A stretch of 64,000 nucleotides of DNA from SG8-41 sp035649495 (GCA_035649495.1 DASRJL010000014.1:3575-67574), one strand, 5' to 3'. Counted from the stretch's first letter, positions 25,837 through 34,885 are shown. The notes: a model not told the origin generated them from the sequence alone. Numbers and translations are program-made.

Positions 25837-26916
25837 ATGAAACAGCAGATCCGCTTCTGCACGACCCGCGACGGCACGCGAATTGCGTATGCCACGACGG
25901 GCGAGGGCCCGCCGTTCGTCAAGGTGTCGAACTGGATGTCGCACCTCGAGTTCGACTGGGACAGTCCCGTGTGGCGTCACTGGCTGACCGAGCTTTCGCG
26001 CAGCCACTCGCTCCTGCGCTACGACGAGCGCGGCTGCGGGCTCTCGGATTGGGAGCCCCGCGAGCTCTCGTTCGAGGCGTGGGTGAGCGACCTCGAAACC
26101 GTGGTGGATGCGGTCGGCCTGGAGCGCTTCCCGCTCCTCGGCATCTCGCAGGGCGCCCCGATCGCGGTCGCCTACGCGTTGCGCCACCCGGAACGGGTGA
26201 GCCACCTGATCCTGCATGGCGGCTATGCGCGCGGACGGCTCAAGCGCGACCTGGGGCCCCAGCAGGTCAAGGAGGCCGAAACGATGAGAGAGCTGGCGGG
26301 GCTCGGCTGGGGCAAGGAGAACCCGGCGTTTCGGCAGTTCTTCACGACGCAGTTCATCCCGGACGGGACTCCCGAGCAGCATCGCTGGTTCAACGAGCTG
26401 GAGCGGGTATCGGTATCCCCGGTCAACGCGGTCCGCTTCATGACGATCTTCGATCAGATCGACGTGACTGCGCTCGCGCCCGCCGTCACATCTCCGACGC
26501 TGGTGATGCACCCCACCGGCGACGCGCGCGTGCCCTTCGAGGAGGGTCGGCTGCTCGCCACGCTCATTCCCGGCGCGCGCTTCGTCCCGCTCGAGAGCCG
26601 CAACCACCTGCTGCTCGCGCACGAGCCGGCGTGGCAGCGCTGGCTGGACGAGATGCGCGCCTTCCTGCCCGCCCCGGCGGCGGCTTCGCGCAAGGCGTTC
26701 CCGTCACTGACGCCGCGCGAGATCGAGCTCGTGGACTTGATCGCCCAGGGACTCGACAACGCCCAGATCGCCGCGCGGCTGACGCTGAGCGAGAAGACGG
26801 TGCGCAATCACATCACCAGTATTTTCGCGAAGCTCGAAGTCGAGAACCGCTCGCAGGCGATCGTGCTCGCCCGCGATGCCGGGTTCGGCCGCCGCGGCGA
26901 CCAGGCCGCGCGCTAG
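25837..26916 (+). CDS. Alpha/beta hydrolase fused to a LuxR-type DNA-binding domain
   Basis: 359 residues. Residues 1-270 are an alpha/beta hydrolase with a full triad: Ser in GISQGAP, Asp in PTGDARVP and His in SRNHLLLAH. Residues about 290-355 are a LuxR/FixJ helix-turn-helix (LTPREIELVDLIAQGL, NAQIAARLTLSEKTVRNHI, VENRSQAIV). Such fusions are thought to act as transcription factors that sense, and perhaps hydrolyse, a small ligand. ATG at 25837. The MITE-like copy 2 ends 72 bp upstream and may lie in the promoter. Confidence 0.92.
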   Translation: MKQQIRFCTTRDGTRIAYATTGEGPPFVKVSNWMSHLEFDWDSPVWRHWLTELSRSHSLLRYDERGCGLSDWEPRELSFEAWVSDLETVVDAVGLERFPLLGISQGAPIAVAYALRHPERVSHLILHGGYARGRLKRDLGPQQVKEAETMRELAGLGWGKENPAFRQFFTTQFIPDGTPEQHRWFNELERVSVSPVNAVRFMTIFDQIDVTALAPAVTSPTLVMHPTGDARVPFEEGRLLATLIPGARFVPLESRNHLLLAHEPAWQRWLDEMRAFLPAPAAASRKAFPSLTPREIELVDLIAQGLDNAQIAARLTLSEKTVRNHITSIFAKLEVENRSQAIVLARDAGFGRRGDQAAR

Positions 26917-27174
26917 GGCTCCAGTCCCGTCTCTCCGGGGGTGACGGTGTGCGCGAATGCCGCGAATCGGGACCGCCGCCTCATGCGCGCGCCCCGGGGA
27001 ACGCCGAGAATCGGCGTCATGGTTGACTCGTGTCGCAAGTTGCAGCGCGAGGTTGACTCGCCGGGGACAACGCTCGCAAAATCCGCTGACCGGGAGCACG
27101 AAGCGACTCCCTGCGACGCCGCGATCGACGCGCCGGCGCCTGCCGTTTCATCAACCGCAACCCAGGAGATACAC

Positions 27175-27828
27175 ATGGCACTCCGCATAGGCGACGAAGC
27201 ACCGGATTTCACCGCGCAAACGACCGAAGGGACGATCAGGTTCCACGACTGGATCGGCAACGGATGGGCGATCCTGTTCTCGCATCCGAAGGATTTCACC
27301 CCGGTCTGCACCACCGAGCTGGGCTACATGGCGCGCATCAAGGGCGAGTTCGACAAGCGCAACACGAAGATCATCGGCCTCTCCGCCGACCCCGTGGACG
27401 ATCACAAGAAGTGGTCGAAGGACATCGAGGAAACGCAGGGCACCGCACCGAACTACCCGATGATCGGCGATCCGGAGCTCCAGGTGGCGAAGCTCTACGA
27501 CATGCTGCCGGCGGAGGCGACCCCGGGCAAGCGCACTGCCGCGGACAACGCCACGGTGCGCACCGTGTTCCTGGTCGGCCCGGACAAGAAAATCAAGCTG
27601 ATGCTGTTCTACCCGATGACCACCGGCCGCAACTTCGAGGAAGTGGTGCGCGTGCTCGATTCGCTGCAGCTCACCGCGAAGCACAAGGTGGCGACCCCCG
27701 CGAACTGGAAACAGGGACAGGACGTGATCATCGCGGGCTCGGTCAGCGACGACGATGCGAAGAAACAGTATCCCGCGGGCTGGAAGTCGCCGAAGCCCTA
27801 CCTGCGGATCGTGCCGCAGCCCAAGTAG
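27175..27828 (+). CDS. 1-Cys peroxiredoxin (Prx6 type)
   Basis: 217 residues, the usual Prx6/AhpC-TSA length. It has the peroxidatic Cys motif HPKDFTPVCTTEL (Cys about residue 47) and the C-terminal PxW-type extension (TPANWKQG, YPAGWKSPKPYLR), with no obvious resolving Cys, fitting the 1-Cys class. It reduces hydrogen peroxide and organic peroxides in the cytoplasm. ATG at 27175 follows AGGAG. An upstream in-frame extension is not conserved-looking and is rejected as part of the protein. A perfect 10-bp stem hairpin follows 9 bp after the stop. Confidence 0.95.
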   Translation: MALRIGDEAPDFTAQTTEGTIRFHDWIGNGWAILFSHPKDFTPVCTTELGYMARIKGEFDKRNTKIIGLSADPVDDHKKWSKDIEETQGTAPNYPMIGDPELQVAKLYDMLPAEATPGKRTAADNATVRTVFLVGPDKKIKLMLFYPMTTGRNFEEVVRVLDSLQLTAKHKVATPANWKQGQDVIIAGSVSDDDAKKQYPAGWKSPKPYLRIVPQPK

Positions 27829-27837
27829 CTTGGGGGG

Positions 27838-27867
27838 CGTGACGGATGATGCGCCTTATCCGTCACG
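27838..27867 (+). terminator. Hairpin after the peroxiredoxin gene
   Basis: CGTGACGGAT pairs perfectly with ATCCGTCACG around a 10-nt loop. There is no clear U-tract, so this may be a weak terminator or another member of the GTGAC repeat class. Confidence 0.4.
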
Positions 27868-28227
27868 CCGTATCCCGTCACGGCCTTTAGCCGCGTATGC
27901 CCATAACGGGAGTTGGGATGAGCTGATGGTTGGAGGTGTAGGTGGGATTCGTGTAGTGCATCGAGGGCGAGTCTGTAGGACGCGCAACGAAAGTTATCGA
28001 ATACGCCGCAAACGCAAACGCTGCGAACCACTTCGTTCTGCCCGACACCGTATACCTCGAAATTTGCACCTGCAGCCGCTGATTGAATGCGGCTAAACCT
28101 TTTGGCCTAGGTCACTGCAATAACCGTGCGCGCGTGGCGGAATCCCGCTATTTTTCTCGCTAAATTACTGATTTAATGACTGACTTTCGGCACTAACGTC
28201 GAAAGGTCGACAAAGCCGGAATTGCCG

Positions 28228-28380
28228 CTTTGTAAAAGAAACCCGACAGAAATTGCCGCGGGGAGCGCGGCCTTATGTCCGTTTTTTCAAAGGGCTGCCG
28301 CTATGGTGTTGTTTTGACGGCGATAGTCCGAGCTGGTGAGGAGTAGAGTTTGTAAAAAATACCGACATCATTCTGCCGGT
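28228..28380 (+). promoter_or_regulatory. Orphan regulatory-looking region with paired TGTAAAA...CCGACA elements
   Basis: In the 609-bp gap 27829-28437, which has no convincing gene, two direct copies of TGTAAAA-N(4-5)-CCGACA-N(6-7)-TGCCG occur, near 28231 and 28348, with a partial third copy (GTCGACAAAGCCGGAATTGCCG, about 28207). Similar TGTAAA...CCGACA elements are, to my memory, associated with PEP-CTERM/EPS promoters in Betaproteobacteria, but I cannot verify this. No gene starts just downstream on the plus strand; the next gene is convergent. Confidence 0.35.
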
Positions 28381-28437
28381 AAAGAATTCCGACTGTTACG
28401 GATTCGTAGGAACACCCCCCCCATAGGTCGGGTTCAT

Positions 28438-29796
28438 CTAATCAGCCCCGGAAAGGCGCTGACGTACAAAAATGACGTGCTCCCGCAGCACGTACAGCTC
28501 GCCGGCGAAGGACAGCGGTACCTTGATCCCGCCGACGCCCCGCTCGACATCGGCGAGCCGCTTCAGCAGCTCTTCGCGCTCCGCGGGCCCCGGATTCTCG
28601 CGGACTTCCCTCTCCAGCGCGAGCAACGCGCCGTACCAGCGGTAAATGCGCGAACCCACGCGCCAGCGGTACAGGGCGGGCGCAATCCGCATTCCCGGCA
28701 GCAGGATCACGAGAACCGGCACGAGCAGCACCGCCATGCGATCGACGAGGCTCGCGACCCAGAACGGCAGGTAGCGGTAGAGGAATCCCTTACCCGACTT
28801 GTAATAGCGGGTGGCATTGCCGCTGATCGGGAATTCCCGCTCGACCGGCGCGGGAAACTCGCCCGCTTTCTGCAGCGTGCCGGCCTTGCCATGGACCTCG
28901 GTCGCCGCCTCGATCAGCAGGTCGGACAGCGCCGGGTGCAGGTCCTCCCGCGCGATCAGCTCGACGGTAGGTCCGACCAGTTGCAGGTTGCGCGCCGGGA
29001 TGTTGCGCCCCAGGTCAATGGTCCCCATGGGAACTTCCAGCTTGTTCAGGTAGCGGAAGCGCCGCGTGTAGCCATCCGCCTGCGGGAAGTCGAAGAGGCG
29101 AACGCCCTTCGTCTCCATGAGCTTGCGCATGACCTGCCCCGCCGCGGAATCCCCCATGAGAAAGGCCGCGTCGGTCCTGCCCTCGAGCAGCGCCTCCACG
29201 GCCGCGCTTCCGGAAAGATCCAGCAGCACGGTGGCGCCCCCGGGCTCGATGCCGTTCGCCTTGAGCAGTGCGAGCGACAGCACGTGCGCGCCGCTCCCCT
29301 CCGCGCCGATCGCCACCCGCTTTCCCTTGAGCTCGGAGAGTCGGGTAATCCGGCGCCCCGTATAGAAGACCGCGAGGGGCTGATGGAACATGCTCCCCAG
29401 CGATACGAGGCCCTTGATAGTCACGCCCTCGGCGACGCCGGCCTGCACGAACCCGACGTCGACCGTGAACGCGGGATCCGCGAGCCGCTTGAGATTCTCC
29501 AGCGAGCCGAGCGAAGGAAGGATCTCGAGCTTGACGCCGTTACGCGCCAGTATCTTGCGGTAGCGCTCGGCATGCAGCTGGAAGGTGCTGCCTTCGGGAC
29601 CCGCGGTGATGACGATCGTATCGGGCGGAGCCGGGCGGACGAACCAGAACGCCGCCCAGATCGCCGCAGCGCTCAAGAGGATGACGGGACCCAGCGTGAG
29701 CGCCAGGTCGCGCCACGAGACGAGCGCAAGCCGCGAGGGCAGCCGCAGCGGCCCGAACCTTCTGCTCGGCGGAGTCTGCGGCGCGTTGTCGCTCAT
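28438..29796 (-). CDS. TAXI-family TRAP transporter solute-binding protein, membrane-anchored
   Basis: 452 residues. One N-terminal transmembrane segment (LTLGPVILLSAAAIWAAFWF, about residues 33-52) leads into a TAXI-type binding domain (TIVITAGPEGSTFQLHAERY and LSELKGKRVAIGAEGSG). A second hydrophobic segment near residue 355 (MAVLLVPVLVILLPG) is followed by a cytoplasmic-looking coiled tail. This two-TM layout is known for a subgroup of TAXI proteins. It would capture an organic anion for a TRAP permease, but no DctM/DctQ gene is nearby. ATG at 29796. Confidence 0.9.
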   Translation of the reverse strand: MSDNAPQTPPSRRFGPLRLPSRLALVSWRDLALTLGPVILLSAAAIWAAFWFVRPAPPDTIVITAGPEGSTFQLHAERYRKILARNGVKLEILPSLGSLENLKRLADPAFTVDVGFVQAGVAEGVTIKGLVSLGSMFHQPLAVFYTGRRITRLSELKGKRVAIGAEGSGAHVLSLALLKANGIEPGGATVLLDLSGSAAVEALLEGRTDAAFLMGDSAAGQVMRKLMETKGVRLFDFPQADGYTRRFRYLNKLEVPMGTIDLGRNIPARNLQLVGPTVELIAREDLHPALSDLLIEAATEVHGKAGTLQKAGEFPAPVEREFPISGNATRYYKSGKGFLYRYLPFWVASLVDRMAVLLVPVLVILLPGMRIAPALYRWRVGSRIYRWYGALLALEREVRENPGPAEREELLKRLADVERGVGGIKVPLSFAGELYVLREHVIFVRQRLSGAD

Positions 29797-29810
29797 CGCG
29801 CAACCAGCAG

Positions 29811-29850
29811 GTCACGGCTCACTGGACTGGTCACTGGTCACTGGTCACAG
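29811..29850. repeat. GTCACTG heptad repeat
   Basis: GTCACGG CTCACTG GACTG GTCACTG GTCACTG GTCACAG. The last two words overlap the 3' end of the TauD-like gene (stop at 29838), so the repeat forms its last codons. Confidence 0.6.
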
Positions 29851-30713
29851 AAGTACCGGTCCGCCATCACCTGGCAGCGCTTGATGAGGCGATGCTCGCC
29901 CGGGCCGTAGTCGGCCACGGCGTTGTGGATCGTGCCGATATCCTCCCACACGAGAACGTCGCGCTCCTGCCAGTGAAAGGCGTAGCGGTACTCGGGCGCG
30001 AGCTGGTGCGCAAACAGGAACTCGAGCAGCTCCGCGCTTTCCTTCTCCGGCAATTCATTGATCCGCACAGCGTAGCCGGGATTGGCGTAGAGCACCTTGC
30101 GGCCGGTGAGTGGATGAGTAAGGACCGCCGGGTGCGAGACAGGCGGCTTCGCCTTTCTCTGCGCGTCGCTGAGCGGCGGGCGCTTGCTGCCCTTTTCGCG
30201 CCGCATCATCTCCCAGAACTTTTCGAAATCGTGCAGCACGGTCATGCCTTCCAGGCGCCGCTTGAGGTCGGCGGGCAACCCCTCGTACGCAGCGTGCATG
30301 TTGCTGAACTCGGTCGCCCCGAGCGGACTGCCGTCGCGCAGCGGGATCCGGATGCCGTAGAGCACGTTCGCGAAGGCGAACCTCCGGCTGTACGACATGT
30401 CCGTGTGCCAGCCCTGCCCGGCGTCCGCGAAGCCGATCGGCTTGCCGTTCTCCACGATGTTGGAAAGGATCATCACCTCCGGAACGCCCGGCTCCTGGTG
30501 GCTGCCGGCGACGTTCACTTCCAGCGTTCCGAAGCGCGCGCTGAAGTCGGCGAGCTGGCGTCCGGTGAGGCTCTGGCGGGGGAAGCGCAGGACGCCGTAG
30601 CGGCCGAGCGCGGCCACCACGGCGGCGTGCTCCACGTCCGGCAACGGCTGCGCGAGGTCGAGTCCCTCGATCGTCGCGCCGAGGCTTTGCCCGCTGGGCG
30701 TTAGTTTCAGCAT
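29838..30713 (-). CDS. TauD/TfdA family Fe(II)/2-oxoglutarate dioxygenase
   Basis: 291 residues. It has the iron-binding H-x-D (GWHTDMSYS, near residue 104), the distal His (GTIHNAVADYGPGEHR) and Arg (R-LIKR) of the family, and an N-terminal GLDLAQPL start. Members oxidise taurine, 2,4-D-like phenoxyacids or other sulfonates and ethers using 2-oxoglutarate. ATG at 30713. It lies upstream of the TAXI gene on the same strand; the repeat-containing gap is short (41 bp), so they may be cotranscribed. Confidence 0.92.
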   Translation of the reverse strand: MLKLTPSGQSLGATIEGLDLAQPLPDVEHAAVVAALGRYGVLRFPRQSLTGRQLADFSARFGTLEVNVAGSHQEPGVPEVMILSNIVENGKPIGFADAGQGWHTDMSYSRRFAFANVLYGIRIPLRDGSPLGATEFSNMHAAYEGLPADLKRRLEGMTVLHDFEKFWEMMRREKGSKRPPLSDAQRKAKPPVSHPAVLTHPLTGRKVLYANPGYAVRINELPEKESAELLEFLFAHQLAPEYRYAFHWQERDVLVWEDIGTIHNAVADYGPGEHRLIKRCQVMADRYFCDQ

Positions 30714-30742
30714 TGCTCTATCTCTCCGTCAAAACCATTCAG

Positions 30743-30876
30743 CCACGGAAACACACGGACGTACACGGAAAAAAGCAGAGCGAAGCACCGGATCGGGACA
30801 TACCACCGTCCGATCGGATCATCCCGTTTCGCTCCAAATCGCAATTCTGTCCGTGTGTTTCCGTGTGATTCCGTGG
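30743..30876. repeat. Inverted repeat with CCACGGAA/ACACGGA arms
   Basis: Left arm CCACGGAAACACACGGACGT, right arm TCCGTGTGTTTCCGTGTGAT then TCCGTGG, inverse of each other, enclosing about 80 bp with an inner GAGCGAA/TTCGCTC pair. A second element with the same arms but a different centre is at 46574-46710. Confidence 0.7.
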
Positions 30877-30905
30877 CCAGGGGTTTGGACATTACTCGTC
30901 ATTCA

Positions 30906-31892
30906 TCATTCCACCTTCATCCCGCGCTCCTTGATTACCTTGCCCCACTTCGCCGCTTCCTTCTTCAGGTGGGCACCCAGCTCTTCGGGCGAGCTGGCGA
31001 TGACGTCGTAGCCCAGTTCACGGAAACGTTGCTGCAGATCCGGAGCGTGCATGGCCTTGGCAATGCGGTCGTTCAACAGCATGACGATCGCGCGCGGCGT
31101 GTTCTTCGGCGCCACGATGGCGTTCCAGGTCACGAACTCGTAGCCCGGGACGCCCGATTCCGCGATGGTCGGCACGTCCGGCAACGCCTCCGAGCGCTTT
31201 GTACTGGTAACCCCCAGCGCACGCAGCCGACCCGCCTTCGCGTAGCGAGAAGTCTCCGCGATGCCGGAGAACGATATGCTCACCTCGCCACTGATCGTGG
31301 CGATGAGCGCAGGGCCACCGCCCTTGAAGTGGACCACGACGAGGTTGACCTTGCCGAGATAGTTGAAGAGCTCGCCGGCGATATGGGGATTGGTGCCGGG
31401 GCCCGCCGACCCGTAGTTCAGCGTGCCCGGCTTCGACTTCGCGAGCTGCAGGAGGTCGCCCACGGAGCGCGCCGGCAGCGAGGGATGGACGGCCACGGCG
31501 GACGCCGAGGAGGCGAGCAGCATGATCGGCGCGAAGTCGTTAATCCCGTCGTAGGGAACGCGGTTGAAGAGAAGCGTGTTGGTCACGAGCGGGATGGTGT
31601 TCACGAGCAGGGTATAGCCGTCGGGAGCAGAGCGCGCCACCAGCTCGGTGCCTATGGTGCCGGCGGCGCCGGTGCGATTGTCGACGATGAACTGCTGGCC
31701 GAGGCTCTCGGTCAGCCTGGGGGCCAGCACGCGCGAGAAGAAATCGACGGTTCCACCGGGCGGAAACGGCGCGATGATACGCACCGTCTTCACGGGATAG
31801 TTGTCGGTCTGCGCCTGTCCGGCTCCCGGCGCCGACATTGCAGCCGCGCAGGCGGCCACAGCCAGCATTGTTCTCAATGCATTCCTCCTCAT
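30906..31892 (-). CDS. Bug/TctC-family tripartite tricarboxylate transporter binding protein
   Basis: 328 residues. Signal peptide (MRRNALRTMLAVAACAAAMSAPGAGQAQ), then the family core: YPVKTVRIIAPFPPGGTVDFFSR, VDNRTGAAGTIGTELVARSAPDGYTLL, GAHLKKEAAKWGKVIKERGM at the end. It binds a carboxylic acid in the periplasm. There are no TctA/TctB membrane genes anywhere in the window, as is common for the many orphan Bug proteins of Burkholderiales. Confidence 0.93.
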   Translation of the reverse strand: MRRNALRTMLAVAACAAAMSAPGAGQAQTDNYPVKTVRIIAPFPPGGTVDFFSRVLAPRLTESLGQQFIVDNRTGAAGTIGTELVARSAPDGYTLLVNTIPLVTNTLLFNRVPYDGINDFAPIMLLASSASAVAVHPSLPARSVGDLLQLAKSKPGTLNYGSAGPGTNPHIAGELFNYLGKVNLVVVHFKGGGPALIATISGEVSISFSGIAETSRYAKAGRLRALGVTSTKRSEALPDVPTIAESGVPGYEFVTWNAIVAPKNTPRAIVMLLNDRIAKAMHAPDLQQRFRELGYDVIASSPEELGAHLKKEAAKWGKVIKERGMKVE

Positions 31893-31930
31893 CGATTCAA
31901 CTTACGCCGGATTGTATCCGCGAATGGACC

Positions 31931-32060
31931 CGACCACCCCGTCACTACGTGACACCCCTCCTATATGAAGGAGGGGATTTTCCTGCACGACGTGAGCAGC
32001 GGTTGTTCTCCCCTCCTCCGATGAGGAGGGGTGGCGCGCGTACGCCCGCCGGGGTGGCGC
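31931..32060. repeat. CCCCTCCT/AGGAGGGG palindromic repeat, copy 1 (inverted order)
   Basis: Modules CGACCACCCCG, ACCCCTCCTATATGAAGGAG, CCCTCCTCCGATGAGGAGGG and GTGGCGCG...CGCCGGGGTGG. The same modules in the opposite order make up the elements at 33708-33843 and 40354-40497. It sits between two minus-strand genes. Confidence 0.7.
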
Positions 32061-32062
32061 TT

Positions 32063-33679
32063 TCACTCTCTGCGCGCCACGTTGCGTATGCGCCTCTCGC
32101 CGCTTGGCGCGACGGGAGAGCGCTCCCCGATGTAGCGGGCGAGCGCCTCCCGGGCGTCGGGGCCACCTGAGCGGTCCCGCCCTTCGCGCAGGACACCGAT
32201 CCCGTCTCCGCCGGCGGCCAGGAAGCTGTTTACCGTGACCCGGTAGGATTGATCGAGTCTCATCGGCTGTCCGCTGATCGTGATGCTATCCGGCACCACC
32301 CGGCCGCCGGGAGGCAGCGCGGGATTCCAGGCATAGCTGAATCCCCTCGACACCTGCAGCACGGACTGCTCGGGTCCCTGCCATTGCCGCTCGAGCAGGC
32401 TCAATATCTGCGCGCCGGTCAGAGTCATCGTGACCAGCGTATTGCCGAACGGATACACGGAATAGACGTCGGCATACGAAATACCACCGCCGTCTCTTGC
32501 TTCCAGAGACATCCGTACGCCGCCCGGATTCATGAACGCGACTACGGCGCCGGCGGCCGCCGTGGCCGCGAGGTGGGCGTCCGCGATGAACTGGCCGAGC
32601 GGCGATTCTCCATCGGGATTGACCCGGCGGGTGATCGGGGCGCCCAACCGTCCCACGACGCGCTGCAGTCCTTCCGCCAGGGCCGCGTACCGCGCAAGAA
32701 GCACCGCCTGCGCGCCGTCCGGCGGAATCTCCGGGGCGACGAGATGATTCACGGCCGCCGCGGAAATGACATCGCGCGACACCGGGTCGATGGCGAGGTC
32801 GATCTCGGTCAGAAACCTGCCGTACGATCCCGCGCTCGTAACGAGCTTGCCGCCGAGCCTGCAGACGTAGGCGCGATGCGTGTGCGCGCTCACCACGACA
32901 TCCACGGCGGGATCCAGGCGGCGCGCGATATCGACTATCGGCCCGACCGGATCGACGCACTCGTTCGCCCCGCCCGCTGTCATGCCGCCCTGGTGCAGCA
33001 GCACGACAATCGCCTCTATTCCCTGCTGCCGCACCACCGGCACGAGCGCGTTGACCGTTTCCACTTCGTCGCGGAATTCGAGTCCTGCGCGAGCGGCCGG
33101 TGAGAGCATGATCGGAGTCTCCTTGAGCGTCACGCCGATGAATGCCACTTTCACGCCGGCGTACTCCCTGACCCCGTATGGGGGCAGGAGCGGCTTGCCC
33201 GTGTCGCGCGCGATGACGTTCGCAGCGAGCATGCCAAAACGGGCCCCGGCAAACGACGCGCCCGACTTGCACCCGGCCGCCGGGCACCCGCCCTGCTGCA
33301 TGCGGCCAAGGTGCTCTGCCCCGCGGTCGAATTCGTGGTTTCCGACCCCGTTGAAATCCAGGCCGGCCAGGTTCATGGCCTCTATCACGGGCTCTTCGTC
33401 GAACGAAGCCGCCAGGAGCGGCGAAGCTCCGAACAGGTCGCCGGCCGAAACGAACGCGAAATTGGGGCTGCGGGCGCGCAGGCGGCCGACCAGCGTGGCG
33501 ACCCGGGCGATTCCCCCTGCGCGCACGCTGGCGCCGCCGATCGTTACGCTCTCGCTGGGAGGCTCGAGGTTGCCGTGAAGGTCGTTGATGGCGGCGATGG
33601 TCACGCGTATCGGCTGCTGCGCGGACGCAACGCTCGCCACGATGGCGAGCAAGAACGCGGAGAGCCATCTCGCACGCAC
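32063..33679 (-). CDS. Secreted 5'-nucleotidase/2',3'-cyclic phosphodiesterase-like metallophosphatase
   Basis: 538 residues from the GTG at 33679, which gives a good signal peptide (VRARWLSAFLLAIVASVASAQQ). The ATG at 33778 would instead translate a repeat element and is rejected. The N-terminal calcineurin-like domain has INDLHGN, AGDLFG, GNHEFDRG and SAHTHR metal ligands. The C-terminal 5'-nucleotidase domain contains NPDGESPLGQFIADA and MNPGGVR. It hydrolyses nucleotides or related phosphoesters in the periplasm to salvage phosphate and nucleosides. Confidence 0.9.
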   Translation of the reverse strand: MRARWLSAFLLAIVASVASAQQPIRVTIAAINDLHGNLEPPSESVTIGGASVRAGGIARVATLVGRLRARSPNFAFVSAGDLFGASPLLAASFDEEPVIEAMNLAGLDFNGVGNHEFDRGAEHLGRMQQGGCPAAGCKSGASFAGARFGMLAANVIARDTGKPLLPPYGVREYAGVKVAFIGVTLKETPIMLSPAARAGLEFRDEVETVNALVPVVRQQGIEAIVVLLHQGGMTAGGANECVDPVGPIVDIARRLDPAVDVVVSAHTHRAYVCRLGGKLVTSAGSYGRFLTEIDLAIDPVSRDVISAAAVNHLVAPEIPPDGAQAVLLARYAALAEGLQRVVGRLGAPITRRVNPDGESPLGQFIADAHLAATAAAGAVVAFMNPGGVRMSLEARDGGGISYADVYSVYPFGNTLVTMTLTGAQILSLLERQWQGPEQSVLQVSRGFSYAWNPALPPGGRVVPDSITISGQPMRLDQSYRVTVNSFLAAGGDGIGVLREGRDRSGGPDAREALARYIGERSPVAPSGERRIRNVARRE

Positions 33680-33707
33680 GGCGAGACGTGATAGCCGTAG
33701 GATGAAA

Positions 33708-33843
33708 CTTCCCCTCCTCCCACGAGGAGGGGTGGCGCGGCGAAGTCCCGCCGGGGTGGTCAAGTCAGAAGGTTGCACAGTGCACTCGGACCACCCCCGC
33801 CCGCGCTGCGGGCACCCCTCCTGTATGAAGGAGGGGATTTTCC
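33708..33843. repeat. CCCCTCCT/AGGAGGGG palindromic repeat, copy 2
   Basis: CTTCCCCTCCTCCCACGAGG, GGTGGCGCGGCGAAGTCCCG, CCGGGGTGGTCAAGTC, a 25-bp variable centre, then GGACCACCCCCGCCCGCG, GGCACCCCTCC and ATGAAGGAGGGGATTTTCC. The outer halves are inverse complements. It is nearly the same as 40354-40497. Confidence 0.75.
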
Positions 33844-33853
33844 TTCATCTTCC

Positions 33854-34885
33854 TCAGGACACCAGGATGTTTGGAGACAGCCCCAGTTGCAGGATCATGC
33901 CGAGCTCGTCGCCGAAGTACCAGCTCCGGCTCCACTTGCCGTCCACGAACCGCGCCGTTCCGATCTCGGCGACTTCCACGACCTTGCCCGTCGGCGGTAT
34001 GCCGTACATGCTGACCGTCTGCGTGCCTGCCACCTTGAACCTCATCCACACGCTGTCCTTCTCCGCGATGAACCCGTCGATGCGGTCGCGCCGGTCCGGG
34101 AACGCGCGGGTGACGGTTTCCTCGCGGGCGCCTTTGGCAATCCCGTAATCCCGAAGATGCGGAAACCCGTTGCGCAGCTGCTTGAAGTCCGGCGCGCGCA
34201 GGTCCTTGGGCGGACCCTCGCCCTTCGAACGCGCGACGATCAACCGGTAGCGGTCTTCCTGCGTCGCGACGGGCCCTGATTGCAGGCGCTTCAGCACCGC
34301 GTCGGGGTCCTCGCCGGTATTGGTCACCGGCGGCACGATCAGCTTGCCGTCCTTGCGCTCGGGCATCCTGGCGCCGATCTGCTTCAGTACGGCGGCCTCG
34401 TCCGCCATGAACCAGCCCTCGACGATCCTGCCGTCCGCCACCCGCAATATCGCGATCTCGTGGGCGTCCACCTTTCTCCCGGTGGGCGGAATGCCGAAGA
34501 AGCTGCCCTTGTGCGTCCCGGTCAACCGGAACAGCAGCCCGACCTGGTCGCCTTCCGCGATGACTTCTTCGATCACGTCGACGCGATCCGGGAACGAGCC
34601 GCGCAGGAACGCGCCATTGCCGGGAAATCCCTGGCCCTCCGCGTTGGCGGCGAGATGATGCATCCCGCCGCGCGTCCGCTTGTAGTTCGGCGACAGGACC
34701 TCGCGCATCACGACCTCTTCCTCCTTCGTGCCCTGCGCCTTCTTGAAGCGCAGCGCCACCGCCTTGTTGCGCTCGAGCTGTGTCGCAGATGCCTGTGCCA
34801 TCGCCGGACTCGCTTCAATGCCGGTTAGTGTCAACGCGCCCGCTCCGAGCGTGCCCTTGAGAAATCTGCGCCGTGTGTTCGACAT
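33854..34885 (-). CDS. Exported protein with two SnoaL-like (NTF2-fold) domains
   Basis: 343 residues from ATG 34885. It begins with a Tat-type signal (TRRRFLKGTLGAGAL, ending AMA-QA). Two homologous halves follow, each with an ester-cyclase/SnoaL pattern (ERNKAVALRFKKAQGT...FPDRVDVIEEVIAEGDQVGLLFRLTGTHKG, and DRIDGFIAEKDSVWMRFKVAGTQT) ending in IPPTGK. This is an internal duplication. Such folds bind small hydrophobic ligands or act as isomerases and hydrolases. The Tat signal implies folding before export. No partner is obvious. Confidence 0.85.
   Translation of the reverse strand: MSNTRRRFLKGTLGAGALTLTGIEASPAMAQASATQLERNKAVALRFKKAQGTKEEEVVMREVLSPNYKRTRGGMHHLAANAEGQGFPGNGAFLRGSFPDRVDVIEEVIAEGDQVGLLFRLTGTHKGSFFGIPPTGRKVDAHEIAILRVADGRIVEGWFMADEAAVLKQIGARMPERKDGKLIVPPVTNTGEDPDAVLKRLQSGPVATQEDRYRLIVARSKGEGPPKDLRAPDFKQLRNGFPHLRDYGIAKGAREETVTRAFPDRRDRIDGFIAEKDSVWMRFKVAGTQTVSMYGIPPTGKVVEVAEIGTARFVDGKWSRSWYFGDELGMILQLGLSPNILVS

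Noticed and set aside
25273..26622. 449-codon minus-strand ORF
   Set aside because: Antisense of the hydrolase-LuxR gene plus translation of MITE copy 2; not a real gene.
28100..28436. Possible small genes in the peroxiredoxin-TAXI gap
   Set aside because: ORFs there are short, lack ribosome binding sites and show no protein-like composition.
33680..33778. ATG at 33778 as start of the 5'-nucleotidase
   Set aside because: Would translate the palindromic repeat 33708-33740 and bury the signal peptide; GTG 33679 gives a normal one.
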